From Phoronis australis (lineage: Eukaryota > Phoronida > Phoronidae): DNA of 64,000 nt. The notes under the pieces are model-generated. The model did not search any database. It was not told the origin of the DNA and saw only the letters and a program-made list of their open reading frames with translations. Position numbers and translations under genes: made by a program. This document shows, piece after piece, positions 32,027 through 44,675 of this stretch (positions within the stretch are counted from its first letter, which is position 1; each line of letters starts with the position of its first letter). The DNA lies in assembly GCA_002633005.1 (NCBI GenBank), contig NMRA01000306.1, positions 50,201-114,200 on the forward strand, written 5' to 3'.

Positions 32027-33640
32027 GGTCTAGAGTTATGTTGCGTACACTTTAATTGGGACTAATTTTGATGTGGAAGTTTCAAAGTTTGGAAGTTGAG
32101 ATAGATCTTAAACTTTAAGTCTAGAATGAAGTTAAGTCGGTTTCTTGTAACCTGTCCCTGGACGACAGTGAACATATCAACATCTGCTTTTGTCCGCCAT
32201 AATTCTTTCGAGGTGCAATTTCTGAGAGTGAACTAGGCCCTTGACCACCAAACATCACTCGAAACTCGACTCGAAAATTAGCCAATGACACTGCATGAAA
32301 TTGGAATAAATCACAAAAATCCATCTCATTCTTACATGTAGATGTGTCCGAATAAATATTGATTAAGTAATTAGTAAGAATAGATCCATTTTAAGTTGCC
32401 CAAAATTTGTGCAAATGTACTTTTAAATCATGGGGTCAGACTTGTTGACATGTATTTTAACGTCAAAATCTATTTTTAGATGGTGTTTACAACTTTGGAT
32501 TCTGGGGTCAAAGTACTCTAGAGATTCTAGAATATTCTGAGAACAAATTCTAACATCCAATAATACGAGTGGATATGAAAATGTGGTTTTTATTAGCCAA
32601 TCACTAAATAAGTAGAACGTTATATTATGGGCTGAAATCAACAAGATAATTAGATGCGCTATAGTAGTTGAAGCACAAAGACTTGCTACGGTGTACAGAA
32701 GCAATTGTACGACAGAGCCATCTCGTGGAAGATTCTAGAAAGGATCTTGGCAAGGGCAAGGGTTAACGAACAGGAAGTTAACTAAGAGCTTGTCACTTGC
32801 ATTGTGGGTAGTAAGATACTACCTGAAGTGTTGCGTCATCAGCCAGAGACAGTGACCAGCAAGTACACTGTGTAGTTCGAAGATTTACCAACAGGACAGA
32901 CATCCAATAAGTGGAGAGTCCTAGCTTGGATAGCAGATAAGACATTTGATTGTTTTGGATGTTTGATTAAAGTAATCTTTAAAGAGGGCGCTAGCGTAGT
33001 TACTCTTTGTAGTTGATTACTTAATTAACAATATGTTTCATTTGTCTAATTAGGGGTTATCATATAATAAATTAATTACTGGATTTGATTGTTCACTCTC
33101 CATCTACGCACAATCTCAAAGCATAGCTACCTTTTAAACAAACCCACAGTCAATCGTCTGACAAGATGTATATGGAATAAATACTCAAGGTGAGAAGAGC
33201 ATTTCGTCAACCAACGAGTTGAGTCTTGAGTACGATTGATGGTCACGGTCCTTTTGTTTTGGAACGACGTCAGTGCCTAATTTTCTAATTGTACACAGAG
33301 CACGAGATGCTGTGGCCGAATGCGGGTTTGCTCTAAATCCAAGTTTTACAAAAAAAGAGATTGCTAAGATAAGGAAAAGTCCGAGAGCAATTTATTGCTT
33401 TTTAATCGTGGCATTTCATGAATATTTTTGAAATCCATAGTATATACTTTATTCAAGCTTACGACAAAACTTAGTATTGGAGTGACTGGTAGTATTGAAG
33501 CTTTTGCCGTAACTAAAAATAGGATCGCTAGTACAGTCATTCTACGGATAACCCGGTAGTAATTGCATCAGACAGTTTTATTGCATAAATCGTATCCTCT
33601 CATACCCCCTAGTGCGGGGAAAAAATCTACCGGACGGAAC
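32027..33640. other. Intergenic, nothing recognised
   Basis: AT-rich, no supported gene. Confidence 0.5.
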
Positions 33641-33654
33641 CGGGGTGGTGGAAG

Positions 33655-34140
33655 TTGTTTTTTCAAGATGGCGGACAAAATGACCATTATAACTCGAGAG
33701 CGGAATGTGATAGAGTAAAAATTCAAAAAGGTTTACGTATCTTCTGTGGAACAACAAATCCATTGGCTGCGGTGACAAAATTCGCCATTTTCCAAGATGG
33801 CCGCCAAAACTACTTTGAGTCGCACAACTTCGCACGAACAGATTAGTGTATCGTCTTTATTCAAACATCGCATCATTCGTTTTCTGGGTCGACTACTCCA
33901 TTGAGACTCATTGCGTTTGGCTCTAATCATTACTTCCACCATTTTCTAATATTGCCACCAAATAGTTGCTTCGTGTAAGACAGAGACACGCCATCTTCAC
34001 AGATTTCATATTCTGAGTTTCAGAGATCAACATGTCCATCAAAATTAATTTTGTCTGGCACTGATTTATACGACTACCATTTTCAAGATTGTTAAACAGA
34101 TAACTTATTTGGGTGAAAAACATCAGGTTCACCTGGACTG
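33655..34140. repeat. Region with repeated YY1-like AAGATGGC motifs
   Basis: AAGATGGCGG (33665-33674) and AAGATGGCCGCC (33794-33805), with degenerate inverse copies near 33936. The same type of motif occurs at 42305 and 42470. Probably a dispersed repeat rather than a promoter. Confidence 0.35.
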
Positions 34141-34439
34141 AAGGGTCATTCTCCGTAAAAAATGTGCTGTGTCGAAAATAATTCTCCGCGATTAATTCAG
34201 CAATGTACTATCCACTCCAATTGACCGTTTGTGTCACCTCCAGTTAGATGTAAATGCTATTGAATACAGCAACAGTTGATACAGGAGAAAGGTTTAGTAA
34301 GGTATGTTTAGCAAGTTAAACAGTTAATAAGCGCTTGAACAGCTCCCACTAGGCTTCTCTTTAGTGATGTTACAGGTGTGTTCGAAGCAGTAATTCTCAG
34401 TCTGTGATCAAAGTCTATACACAACCAACAAGTATTTCC

Positions 34440-36730
34440 ACAACTATTCTCTTTCAACTAAGAATAAATTGCTGCAGCTTATATCACTGCATTCTCCACA
34501 TGCAACCGAGCATGGCAATTCTAACTTCTTGTGAGTACATCTCTTGGAACTGCAGGTGGTCTTGCACGAGCATCTTACTATCAGCAGGTTCTCTGATGCT
34601 GCACGCTGGTCGGTTGTCATGGGAATAGGTTTTCCACCTGACAGCATCCATCCTCAATCAAGCGGGTCTAGCTCACTGCTACTGATACTTGACCACTCTT
34701 GTTTTTGTCCTGGCAGCAAAGAATTTACCTGCTGAAGCAGTTGTTGGTAATGTCTGTATTTGGACTTGGGCTACGGTTGATGACACCTTTTCCACAAATC
34801 GCCTGCATTGCAAGTCATTTAAATTTCCAGAGCAAGTACCGCCATAAAGCACAAATATTTTACCGCCTTCAAATATGTCTTCCTTCAGTTGCATCAGGTC
34901 TAGTGAATACTCTAGCCTTTTCGCAGAATTCTCGATCAGCAGTTTCTTGAATGGGAGAGCCTTTGCTAATACCGAACAGCTGTAATGTTGTGTTGCAACC
35001 ACCTATTGCATGCGCAAATGGCAAAAGGGCGCAAGTTTCGGCACCAAGAGACAACTGTAGTTTCTTGATGTCCTAGACTCTACTCTCGTTTCGGTGCCTC
35101 TTGTGAGGTCTTGAATAATGAAAGTTGTTCTGAAGTAGCATGGCAACACAAAAGAACCACCAATCTCTATCGTCTGCAATGAAAAACAACAGTAATCTGG
35201 GTGTACTTGCTAACGTAATCCACATAAGCTCTACCAACTGACTGAAACGGTGCACTTCTAGGTCATAGAATACAGTGAAGGAGAGAATCGCTGTCGATTG
35301 CATGGATCACTGTGTTTTCTGGAAATTGGTAATCTTCAGGTAGGTCGGGCTCCACTGGATCAGAGTGCATCAGCTCAGCCACTCTGGGAAGACCTGATGT
35401 ATCAAAACGAGCAGGGGAACAAACACACAGCTCAAACTTCAAAAGGATTGATAAAAATTCACTGCAATTGTCTTTTGCAGCTGTCGGTAATCGCTGAAAT
35501 AGCAGTTGTGGATCCACTTGTGTAAAGTCATTATTGGCAACATGAACTAGAGGACTTGTCATTGCCACAACTTGTCTTTCTTTCTGAATGTTCAATCCAT
35601 TAAACTCGACCCCTCTATAGACGAGAGGATTGCCTCCCGCGCTTCTCTGGCATTTTCGGCATTGACGCGTGTGCATGCAATCACAACAGTGGCGATGTTC
35701 TGTAACCCCTCTCAAATGGGTTTTTGTTGTGGAGGAATTCAACAAGGTTGAACATGTCTTTGTCATCTCGCGACTGTCTTGCCAGGGTACATTCTTTATG
35801 CTGCTCACTTGTTTCGCAACTCAAGTTTGTCATACTCTGCATTGCGCCATTTATACTTGAGCATGCATGCCGGCATGTAAAGCGGCTACATTGCATGCTG
35901 CGTATCTCCCATCACGCAACCTCTTGTTAAACCTACTGATTTAATGGTTTTTATTAGCATTTGTTCAATTACAAGGACAGATGGCAAACCTGTCCAGAGA
36001 GTAACACTTGGTGTTATGGCATGGTGGCCGTTAATAAAGGTGCTGTAGACGTCTGGATGGGTGTCTTTGAGTTGGTGCATCTTCTGCAAGTACATGTATG
36101 CAGATTTTGCATATGAGATGTAATCAGCAGCTGCAAACTACGACAGCATATTAGAAACTACTTTTAGGTGAAGTTCCCAATCTAACGTTATTTCTGCTTT
36201 TAGAAAAAGTTTAAGGATGTCATCCATTTTCATATACTTTAGCCAGAGACTTTGCCAAGACAAGTCTGATTTATGTGCTTCGTTTTTTATGGATGCTTAC
36301 AAGGCACTCCGACAAGCATACATTGCCACACATAGACGTCATGCCAGCAATAAGATCATCATACAGTTTCAGACCAGCTTTCAAATCATCACCAAGTATA
36401 TCAGTGGCCATTGATTCTTCTGAAAAATCATTTTATCTGCAAATTTTGAAGACCTATACTCTGATTCAGTCCTGTTTGAATATACCAGTGGCAGTATGTC
36501 GGAAGCCAGAAGTGAACTCTCGTGAGTGTATTCCACTGTTATCCAAGGTTCAGAATCGGAAGACACTGCCTGCGCATTGCATGTCCCAGTGTATACATCT
36601 ATAGTTATGTGTTCAGTTGAGATGTCTGAAGAATCTACCTCCATATATTCTGAAGAGCCAACGTTTGTGTTAAAGCATTGAGTTGCTCTACCTCTTGGCA
36701 CGGAATCTGTGTTCTGTGTTGGTGACATTC
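34440..36730 (-). pseudogene. Decayed copy of an uncharacterised multi-copy gene family with C-terminal CXC cluster
   Basis: Read 36730 to 34440, successive frames carry the family's landmarks: N-terminal ESSLLASDILPLVYSNRTES, then LKLFLKAEITLDWELHL, YLQKMHQLKDTHPDVYSTFI and GLPSVLVIEQMLIKTIKSVG followed by LTRG (36095-35886), GGNPLVYRGVEFNGL and VIHAIDSDSLLH (35808-35263), PFAHAIGGCNTTLQLFGISK (35054-34869), and finally RCSCKTTCSSKRCTHKKLEL with CSVACGEC (34647-34444), a Tesmin/TSO1-type CXC pattern. At least five frameshifts or stops break it. I recall this order from large uncharacterised families in coral genomes (multi-copy, probably carried by mobile elements). The biochemical role is unknown. 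Confidence 0.75.
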
Positions 36731-38472
36731 GGGACTCCTGGAGTTTCTGAAGAATCGGAACTTCTTTCTTGGAGTCCTGAAGTCATTGGTTCAGGATTGG
36801 CGATACTTGATCTGTCACACACCGTGAATAATAGGATATTACGCCTTTCTAAAGATATGCGGGAATTTTCACCGCTCGTCCTTCTGAGCGGCTTTCACCA
36901 GTTGTGATGACCGCATTGCCCGATGCGAGCAAAACCCAATTAAACGTAATTACCCGACCATAAACTGTATTAAACATCTCTGATTGCACGCACTGGCGAA
37001 TTTTCAAAATGCATTAACCACTAATTTTAATTTTTCGTTAAAAACGAATACCAGGGCGGTATTGAGCTGAAAAAAAGAACCAAGTACGGTTTTCAATTTT
37101 TAAAAATCAACCATTGAGTACATTGTACAATTGAAGATGAACTAGCGCGCGTATTGATATACTTGGTGGATATACAAACGCTGATCAGAGTTAACAATAT
37201 CACATGGATTCATTTTTTAATATTCTTTCACATCTCGTTTAATCAGATTTTAGACCAGGAAACAGTTGTACTTAACTTGTGCCCACTTTTCATTTTTTTA
37301 TTACTGACAAAGAACTAATAAAATAGATAAATATTCAGTGCCACCAAATTGTCCAAAGATTCCAAAACTTCAGTTCTGATTATCACCATATTTGCCCTTT
37401 TGTATATTTTATGATTTGAGTTCTAATAAAGATTAAACTTCAATGACACGTGAAATGTTTAGTCTAGGCCTACCTGTAATGTGGAAGGTTCAGGGATGGG
37501 CTCACAATGAACTTAACTACTTAAGTTTCGCTGGCGCGGTAAGAAAAAAAACAAGTGGGCAGAAGCATTAAAAATTAAATAGCGAAAACCAATATGAAAC
37601 GTAACGTTCCTTTAAGAAGTGGCCCTTTGTGAAGATAAATACAAGTTAACCTTTTTAGTCATTTTGTAATATATATAATGTACCGAGTTAAAGCTACTCT
37701 CCCGAGTTGCAGGCTGTAACTCTGCAAATGTCAGAGAAAACCAAATTGGCGTTTCTAACAACAATTGTTGAGACTGTAATGCTAGCTATTATCTTTCCAC
37801 TTCATTAGCTCAAATCATCAATACAAAGGGCTTGCTGAATAGGCATCGTAAACGTTGTCTGGGGCTAAGGGAATCGGAGCGGTGACTAATGTAAGCGGAA
37901 AATTCTTCACCTGAATATTTGGAAGTGGGATGTTGAATGCTCTGGCTGTGATGATACCATTCAGTGCTGAGTCTACCAACATATCCCCCTCCCTGCTCTA
38001 TCCACACATTTTCAATTTAACATATGGATCACACTGTTTGGTGAATACACTGTCTCCAGAACTTGAAGCCTGTTGCCTGAAATTACGTATCCAATAAATC
38101 CCAGAAAGCTCATCTCGGTATGAAATCCGCCAAGACTTGCTAAGAACAAGTGACTGCAGATCACTGTCGTTTGGTTTGCTGGCACTAATTTCCTTTCAAA
38201 TCAGTTACCTATGTTCATAAAAAGCATGTATATTACACCAATGTTGAGTACTAAATGCTAAAAATTTAATTAATAACTTTTTGTTACACAAATTTATTTA
38301 TATTTCATCAAATTCAGGTGAAATCAGCTATCAAATTCTCCACTCATGTCGATAGCAAAAGAAATCTTTGCATGGGAACAACTGATAATATCTCCCTTAG
38401 CATAGAGCAAAGCCACTTCCTGCCCAATGTGATTCAAGGTTTGTGTACTGAATAAGCCAATAAATCCATCAG
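36731..38472. other. Intergenic, nothing recognised
   Basis: No supported coding exon. Short frames lack family resemblance. Confidence 0.5.
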
Positions 38473-38563
38473 AATGGGGCTATTCGGAAAATCTACAATA
38501 ACTAGAGGGCGTGCGTGTACTAGTGGTGATAGATTAACAGCCTCGATTTCGCGAGCCCTTTAA

Positions 38564-38660
38564 ATACATGGTGAAATGGCTTGCAGCCGTGCCAACTGAA
38601 TCTGAGATTGCGTAAAAAGGGTGCTTCTATGAGAGGAAGTAAGCACGACCTCATACAAAG
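38564..38660 (+). pseudogene. SAP-like first exon with one-base frameshift
   Basis: An ATG frame MVKWLAAVPTESEIA runs into a stop. One base out of frame the sequence continues LRKKGASMRGSKHDLIQR up to a good donor AAAG|GTAAGG. The pattern L.KKG.S..G.K.DLI.R is the core of SAP DNA-binding motifs, common in the first exon of coral mobile-element proteins. It lies about 90 bp inside the left inverted repeat, as expected for an element-encoded gene. The rest of that gene is not clear; 40110-40220 (+) is coding-like. Confidence 0.45.
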
Positions 38661-39075
38661 GTAAGGTTTGTGATTATTTTAACGATTATTCCATGATTAT
38701 TCTACCGATGCCTGTTAACTGAGGCACTCGCCGATGTCGACTTCGCGGCAGTCAGTCGCCAGCCAGAGTCTGGTTAATCTTTGTATGTTGTGATATGTGA
38801 TACGATACTTGACGTAGCAATCGGGATCTTTTCGTACATCAAAGCATTATTATTGTTTGGAATGATTTCTAAAAGTTTATCAGTGACAGTTACATCAATC
38901 AATGCTGAATGTTTATGCTGTCAACTCGATACAGGTTAATGAGTTAAGATTACAATCCAATCCCAATGGCAAAGGGTACGTGAGTGATAAATATCCATTG
39001 CATTAGACTATTTGTTTACTCCCTATCATATGTCTTCTGGAAATCTATTACACGTTGAAATGGAAATCTATCACG

Positions 39076-39156
39076 TCAGTTTTCACGTAACCTTTGGTTT
39101 TTAGGTTTGAAGGCTTGTACCGTGCAGAGGAGATATGCATCGCTTCTGCACCGTCC
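39076..39156 (-). CDS. Candidate secreted-protein exon 4 (terminal)
   Basis: Strong pyrimidine-rich acceptor tttttgtccattcag, phase 0: GRCRSDAYLLCTVQAFKPKN then QRLREN and TGA at 39076-39078. An overlapping longer frame (39048-39305) on the same strand is the competing reading. Confidence 0.35.
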   Translation of the reverse strand, partial: GRCRSDAYLLCTVQAFKPKNQRLREN

Positions 39157-41889
39157 CTGAATGGACAAAAATTGGTTTTTAGCATTTGACTGCAGCTAAC
39201 CAACAAGATCTTCCCATCCAGTGCAGATCTGTTGTCAAAGCCTACTTTCAATATTGGAGACAACGAACAAAGCCTTTGAAAAGGAACAGCTATTTTTAAA
39301 GTCATTTTGTTAAATTACTTATTCAGGTCCCGAGGGGGGATTGGCATGGGGGGTTGTAATATTTGGTACAACTGAATGTGTGGAAATAACAGGTAATACA
39401 TGTTTGGGGAAAAGAGCATGGTGAGGTAATTCTTAACCTTCACGAAGTCCCTTCAAGTTGATTTCATGAAACTGTTTTGCTACTTGTATCAATTGTAAAA
39501 CCACGAAAATATATTACATTTTCCGAATTCACAGTGACTGAATAGTCTTAACTCATGCCTTGAAATGTTGCAAGTCGTTATAAATTCAAATGACTGCCAT
39601 TTTTGTGAAAATTGCATTTTTGATGGTGCCTTACGATTTGTAATTACTCTTAAACAACAGAAAGATTATCCATCATTTTTAAATGACCCAAGTCTTCATA
39701 TCTTCTATTAGAAGAAAAACGGTTCCCTCAACCTTAGGCTAGAAGTATGCTTGACAGACCCATGAACCTGTAATCTGAGTTTAAAATTGCTGAAAGTATC
39801 AAAATTAAAAAGGCTTGAAAATGGGTAACAAAGGTTTGAAGTTGTCTCAAAAAACTTGTATATTTTACAGACAAGTGATGCGTTTAAAGAATTGTTATGG
39901 CTAGGGATAAAAAATAAAGACACAGTTTTATGCAATACTCATTATATACACCCTTGGTTTCTGAAAATAGTAATTATTTACTTTTATGTGAAACTGTAGA
40001 CCAATCACCATATATTTTTGAAAAACAGGGATAACATTTTTGATCCAATCTGGAGTACTTAATTATTCATATTTCAATATTTGTTCCAGGTTCAGTGACA
40101 TTTTAAGGCCACTTCAAGCTGTATCATAGACAAGCTTTGTTACTCCGTTCTCTTCCCACAGCACTTCCACACACCAGCAGTGCTGCTTGGCACAATGTGC
40201 AAGTCAGTGGCCCTGGAGAAATGTGAATCGCAGTACTAAGTTACCATAAGACAATGTGCCAGTGGAGTGTCTGTGTATCCAGACGAACTATATCTGACTG
40301 CTACACAAATAAGCCTTGTTGGTGAGGATGCCCTTTCATAGGCAATGAGTCATGTGTGGACAATAGCTTATTTCCTTTCCTGGAAGAAACATGAGGGACT
40401 GAAGCTAAAGAAGACCTAGTCACACTCTGGTCTAGTTCAGAGTCTGATTTTGGGCTCAAAACGATTCAAGTGATATGCTGCTGTGTTTACCTTCAAGGGT
40501 CTAATTGTGGATGTTATTGAGGCTGAATGAGGTTACATGAAAGAAAGCCACGTGTTGAAACTGGACCTTTTTTACAAGCGCTTCTATAGGCCATTGAAAC
40601 TAGAACCCAGTGAAATGAAAGCCAAAAGCTGAGTGACATTAAATTTTCCTTTCAGAAGAAAGGCTTTATACTATTGGTAAAAACTTTTCAATTTGGTACA
40701 GATTATGGGGAAATGACATTCAGTGACTGCATCGATTGTCTTATTGTATGTTTTCAATTGTAGCTAGCTGCTATGCACAAGATTCGAGAATAAACAATTA
40801 TCAGTGTATTTAAAAACAAATGGCAAACTGAAAAAGCACAGAAAGAAACATTGCGAGGGAGTCCATAATCAGGCATATCAGGTGCTGAATTACTGAATTA
40901 CGTTCAATTCTCTCAGGTTATTGCTGAAGGATTGCTTTTCACTTTGTCCAACGGTGAAATAGATGGTCAGGCGGTTGGTTTCAGTTGTTTTTTCTTGCCT
41001 GTAACAGAATAGAAATATTAGCAAATTGTAAAAGAAAAGGCAAGACAAAACTACTTTTGTAAGGCAGAACATACTTGACATTTCATCTTCATGTTTATGT
41101 GTAGAAACTAATAACCTTTGTACCCAAGTCTTATTTAATAACTGCATAAAATATGTGAAACAGGCTAAAAGTGATTTAACAATGTGTATTTTTCATGACA
41201 CTTAAAATGTGCTTCTGATCTCAACAAGTAAAATTCATTCTTATCTAGGTGTCAATTTTTTTCCAATGCAATGTTACGACATTTACTGAATTAAGGCTTA
41301 TTCATGTTAATTCGATAACTGAGCTGGTGGTCCTGGGGGTGGGGTCCACGATAAAATAAGGAAACTCACTCATCTAGAGAATTTTATTGGAAACAGCATA
41401 GTTTTGAAGAGAAACTGCTGTGAAAAAGTCACTCTTGACTTCTGTGCATCACGTACCATACACCTCTTATTTTGGGAGCACTCCCACCCAGGACAATATG
41501 AATAGGCTGCTAGCCTACCTGGCATCGGGTGAGTTTCCAAAAAGAAACACTTAGTTCCACTCAATAAAACTGTTATTCAGTGGGGTAACTGGTGGGGATA
41601 ACATCACCGAACGATGTTGATAGAAACTGATTGCTAAAAACTTACCAAGTAATGTTGTGTAGTCTCCGAATGGAACCGCATAGTCATAGAGATAGTCATA
41701 GAGAGCACTCACGGGGCTTCAGCATCCACACACTTTTTGTCAGTTAGTTGACCCTGTTGACCGCAATTGTCCACGAATATAGTAACCTTAGGTCTTTTGG
41801 GAATTTGTGGCCACCTGTCGAAGACTTGCACCAGGGAAATTAGCAGTAATAAGGCTTAGCGCGACGACGTATTTTGATAAAAATTCCAT
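39076..41889 (-). CDS. Candidate small secreted six-cysteine protein gene (four exons)
   Basis: ATG at 41889, about 100 bp inside the right inverted repeat. Exon 1 (41713-41889) begins MEFLSKYVVAL. One base out of frame it continues LLLLISLVQVFDRWPQIPKR, together a signal-peptide-like leader, then VDNCGQQGQLTDKKC, to donor GCCCC|GTGAGT. Exon 2 starts at 41514 (LAAYSYCPGWECSQNK) and may leave at 41464. Exon 3 is 40902-40998 (TTETNRLTIYFTVGQ) and exon 4 is 39076-39156 (GRCRSDAYLLCTVQAFKPKN to stop). All junction phases agree, which is the main support. The single frameshift in exon 1 is either decay or an assembly indel. No family is recognised. If real it is a secreted peptide with six cysteines after the leader. 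Confidence 0.35.
40902..40998 (-). CDS. Candidate secreted-protein exon 3
   Basis: Acceptor ttctgttacag, donor AAC|GTAATT; 97 bp, phase 2 in and 0 out. Encodes TTETNRLTIYFTVGQSEKQS and then FSNNLRELN, a beta-strand-like sequence of normal protein composition. Confidence 0.35.
41370..41514 (-). CDS. Candidate secreted-protein exon 2 (two alternative ends)
   Basis: After acceptor ccaggtag, the frame CPGWECSQNKRCMVRDAQKS runs to TGA at 41370-41372 with an AATAAA-like sequence just before it. Alternatively a weak donor AG|GTGTAT at 41464 joins exon 3 in phase. Confidence 0.35.
41713..41889 (-). CDS. Candidate secreted-protein exon 1 (leader, frameshifted)
   Basis: Leader-like hydrophobic run and two cysteines; consensus donor GTGAGT at 41712-41707. 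The frame changes by one base within ctaagcc around codon 11. Confidence 0.4.
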
Positions 41890-42299
41890 CTTTTACCAGT
41901 TGTTTACATGCAGACAGCCACGCATGCGCAATTTAATCACCACTAGTACAGCAGCGACACCGCGAGGAGAATTCTCCGAATAGCCCCATTACATATTCTT
42001 CTTACAAATATTATTTTCGATTCCTCAAATGAATATAATTTGCAGAAAAATAATTGAGTGTGTGAAATTCCTTATGGACATTTAACTAAAGCCTTTTCTG
42101 AAAAACACAAAATTTTACGTTAAATAATATAAAATGTGATTAAAATTCCACATTTAGTACCTAATTCTTAATAACAAACTTTATAAAGAGTCAACTCATT
42201 AAGCCTGATTGTAGATTGTAAAATGTTTTTGTGTAAATGCTTCTCAGGTTACAAACAAAGTTTGCAGAATGCACATGCGATAAATTGGAGTGATTTGTG

Positions 42300-42560
42300 A
42301 GTTGGCGGCCATTTTGTCAGCCATCTTGATGTTTTTCTCTCCAATCAGTGACCATCTGTAAGGTCCAGATATTTATAATTGTCTAACTAACGAATGCATA
42401 GAAATTTTTGCATTTTAAGGGCAAAATATGAAAAGAAATTTTGCAACATGTACCAAATTGTCGTTTCGGCCGCCATTTTGTCGGTCATATTGATTTTATT
42501 TTGCGGAAAATTAGCATCTTTTGATTGGTATTCCTGTTATGAAAAGTATATAACCAATGA
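42300..42560. repeat. Two-copy GGCCATTTTGTC repeat
   Basis: GGCGGCCATTTTGTCAGCCA at 42305 and GGCCGCCATTTTGTCGGTCA at 42467, about 160 bp apart, each followed by t(c)ttgatgtttt or tattgatttt. Probably a small dispersed repeat. Confidence 0.45.
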
Positions 42561-44669
42561 CAAGCTTTACTGTGTTATTTCGAGCTGTTGCATAAGAGTA
42601 ACTTTTTTTCTGTTACCAAGGGATGTTTGAAGATGCCATTTATGCAAAAAACTTTTGTTTCAATTTTTTTTCTAGGTTGGGCCCTCTGGAGCCCTAGAAT
42701 GACTGGACTACACTGGCTGTAGTGCCTCTAAGCCACGACGTGACATGCAGATGATCGATCTCAAGGGATTTTAACGTTTTCTGATTTCAATTTGATTTCC
42801 TTACAGTTTCCTTTGGTAATCAAAGCAAACATTTGCTTTCATTTCCGCCTCATGGAAAAGAGAAGTGATACATTTATAATTCACTACAGTAAACGAAGAT
42901 GAGAGTTAAGCACAGAAATTGGTCATATTTGAAACTAAAGCATTTAAAAATTACGATAACATCCACGGACCAATTACATCACCCACCAGGGGTCTGCTTC
43001 AAGAAATATGGCTTACACTTCACAATTGTTGAATAAAGGATTATCCAATAATGATATGAAAATCACAGTTTAGAAATGATTTTTAAAAATGATCTTAGTA
43101 TTTAGCGTTTATTTGTATATTCTCAGACTTAGAATTTTGGTCAAGTGAGATCTGAATATTTTTCAGAAACAGTGTGGAGTGTATACTAAAAAATTTACTA
43201 ATATTTTACTTTTAATGAAACGGAGTCCTGTCCGTAATTTAGCTTGTGTAGTTACCGTCATAAAACTGGCCTCATCTTGCTTCCTACTCAGATTAGTAGG
43301 GATTTATGGGATCGAACTGGCGAATGTCAGTTCGTTTTGTTTGAGCCCTGGCTCCGTAAGTTGATTTGACTCGGCTCGACACTTTATACGCCAAACAGTG
43401 CCGCAAACGATAAGGAAAGAACTCGGTTTTAGGGAACACATTAGGGATGGTTTTATAACAGTGAGTGGTAGAAATCAAAACTTTTAGCAGACAATGGTTA
43501 AAACCATAGTGACTAAAAGTGGCACTTGAATACTAAAAGGCACCTGGGATCATATAGTGGTGAACCCATTTAATGCTCATGAAGGAAGACATTCCGCGGA
43601 TGCAAGTTGCTGTCGGCGCTTGTGTATGGTGACTTCCGCTCAATTGAGCTCTTAACTTAAAGCCGCTGAGAACCGCCTTCAATCACAAACATATTTATAC
43701 CACTTACCGCTGTGGAATTGATCTCAAACTTTCTTTAATCAAATTGGAGGGCTGCTTCGAAAGTTCTCTATTTCTTAAGACCAAGCTCATAAAATTGCGG
43801 TCATGGAGCTACCTGAAGTTTGAAGGCTGAAGAGGTAATCAAACTAGAATTTCTCGATCCCAGGGATGACGTCAAAGTTGAGTAAGGGACAAGGTAAGAG
43901 CAATATTATAACGGTAAGTTGCCTCGCTCAAAACGCGTTTGACACGTCACTGTCATCGAAAGTCGGCGACGTAGAACAGGTGTTGTGGCTTTAACTGTAC
44001 AAAACTAATTAACACCGATGAAAAACAAAGTACTCAAAATTTTTACTTGTTTTTATTTTGGGCAGTACGATTGAGACTACGGATAGTGGAAAGATTACTT
44101 CATATAAATGAATAACGCACAAAGAACAATTCATTTACACTTAAATAAATACTGGAGATAGTTTCGTCAGCATGATTTCGTACTAGAATCACAATTCGTC
44201 ACAAACGTGTTGTGAATGAACCTAGCTTTAAAAATATTAAGAACTAAGCAAAACCAAACCTACCTCCAGTGAAGGAGAAACCGTTTATCTCCACACAAAC
44301 TGCAATAATCCACTTAAGACGTCAGATACACTAAACACAACCACCTGCGATATTCACATGGTACGGACAACAAGACGTGAAATATCCGGCTGCAGGAACC
44401 TTGATCGACTGAGTATCCTGGAGCTCTGCAACTGTGCTGCTCCATTAACAAGTTCGTGTAAATATACTTAGCCGTGTTCATAATCTCATGACAATACTTA
44501 ATATAATCGAAACTCATTAAGACGTATTACCCGCCTAGAACGCAATACTTTGACCCCATGCCGCAAATGCGGAACGCTTTGGAGAAAAACATCGTCTCCA
44601 ACGTCGACATCGTCTTCCTGATCCAGATCACAGTAATCATCGCCGTGCGTCATCGTCACAATCAACACC
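42561..44669. other. Intergenic, nothing recognised
   Basis: No supported gene. Short frames around 43179-43478 have no family resemblance. Confidence 0.5.
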
Positions 44670-44675
44670 CCTGCC

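Larger units (their letters stand above)
38473..41990. mobile_element. 3.5-kb segment bounded by terminal inverted repeats
   Basis: AATGGGGCTATTCGGA at 38473-38488 is inverted perfectly at 41975-41990. A second block TACTAGTGGTGAT lies 45 bp inside the left end (38518-38530) and 42 bp inside the right end (41936-41948, inverted). Two matched blocks at matched offsets make a DNA-transposon-like element likely. No convincing target duplication is seen beyond AT/AAT. Contents are listed separately: a SAP-like exon on + near the left end and a candidate secreted-protein gene on - starting near the right end. Confidence 0.65.

Noticed and set aside
35263-35808. 181-codon minus frame as an intact gene
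   Set aside because: It is the longest surviving piece of the larger decayed family copy. Neighbouring blocks of the same protein lie in other frames on both sides.
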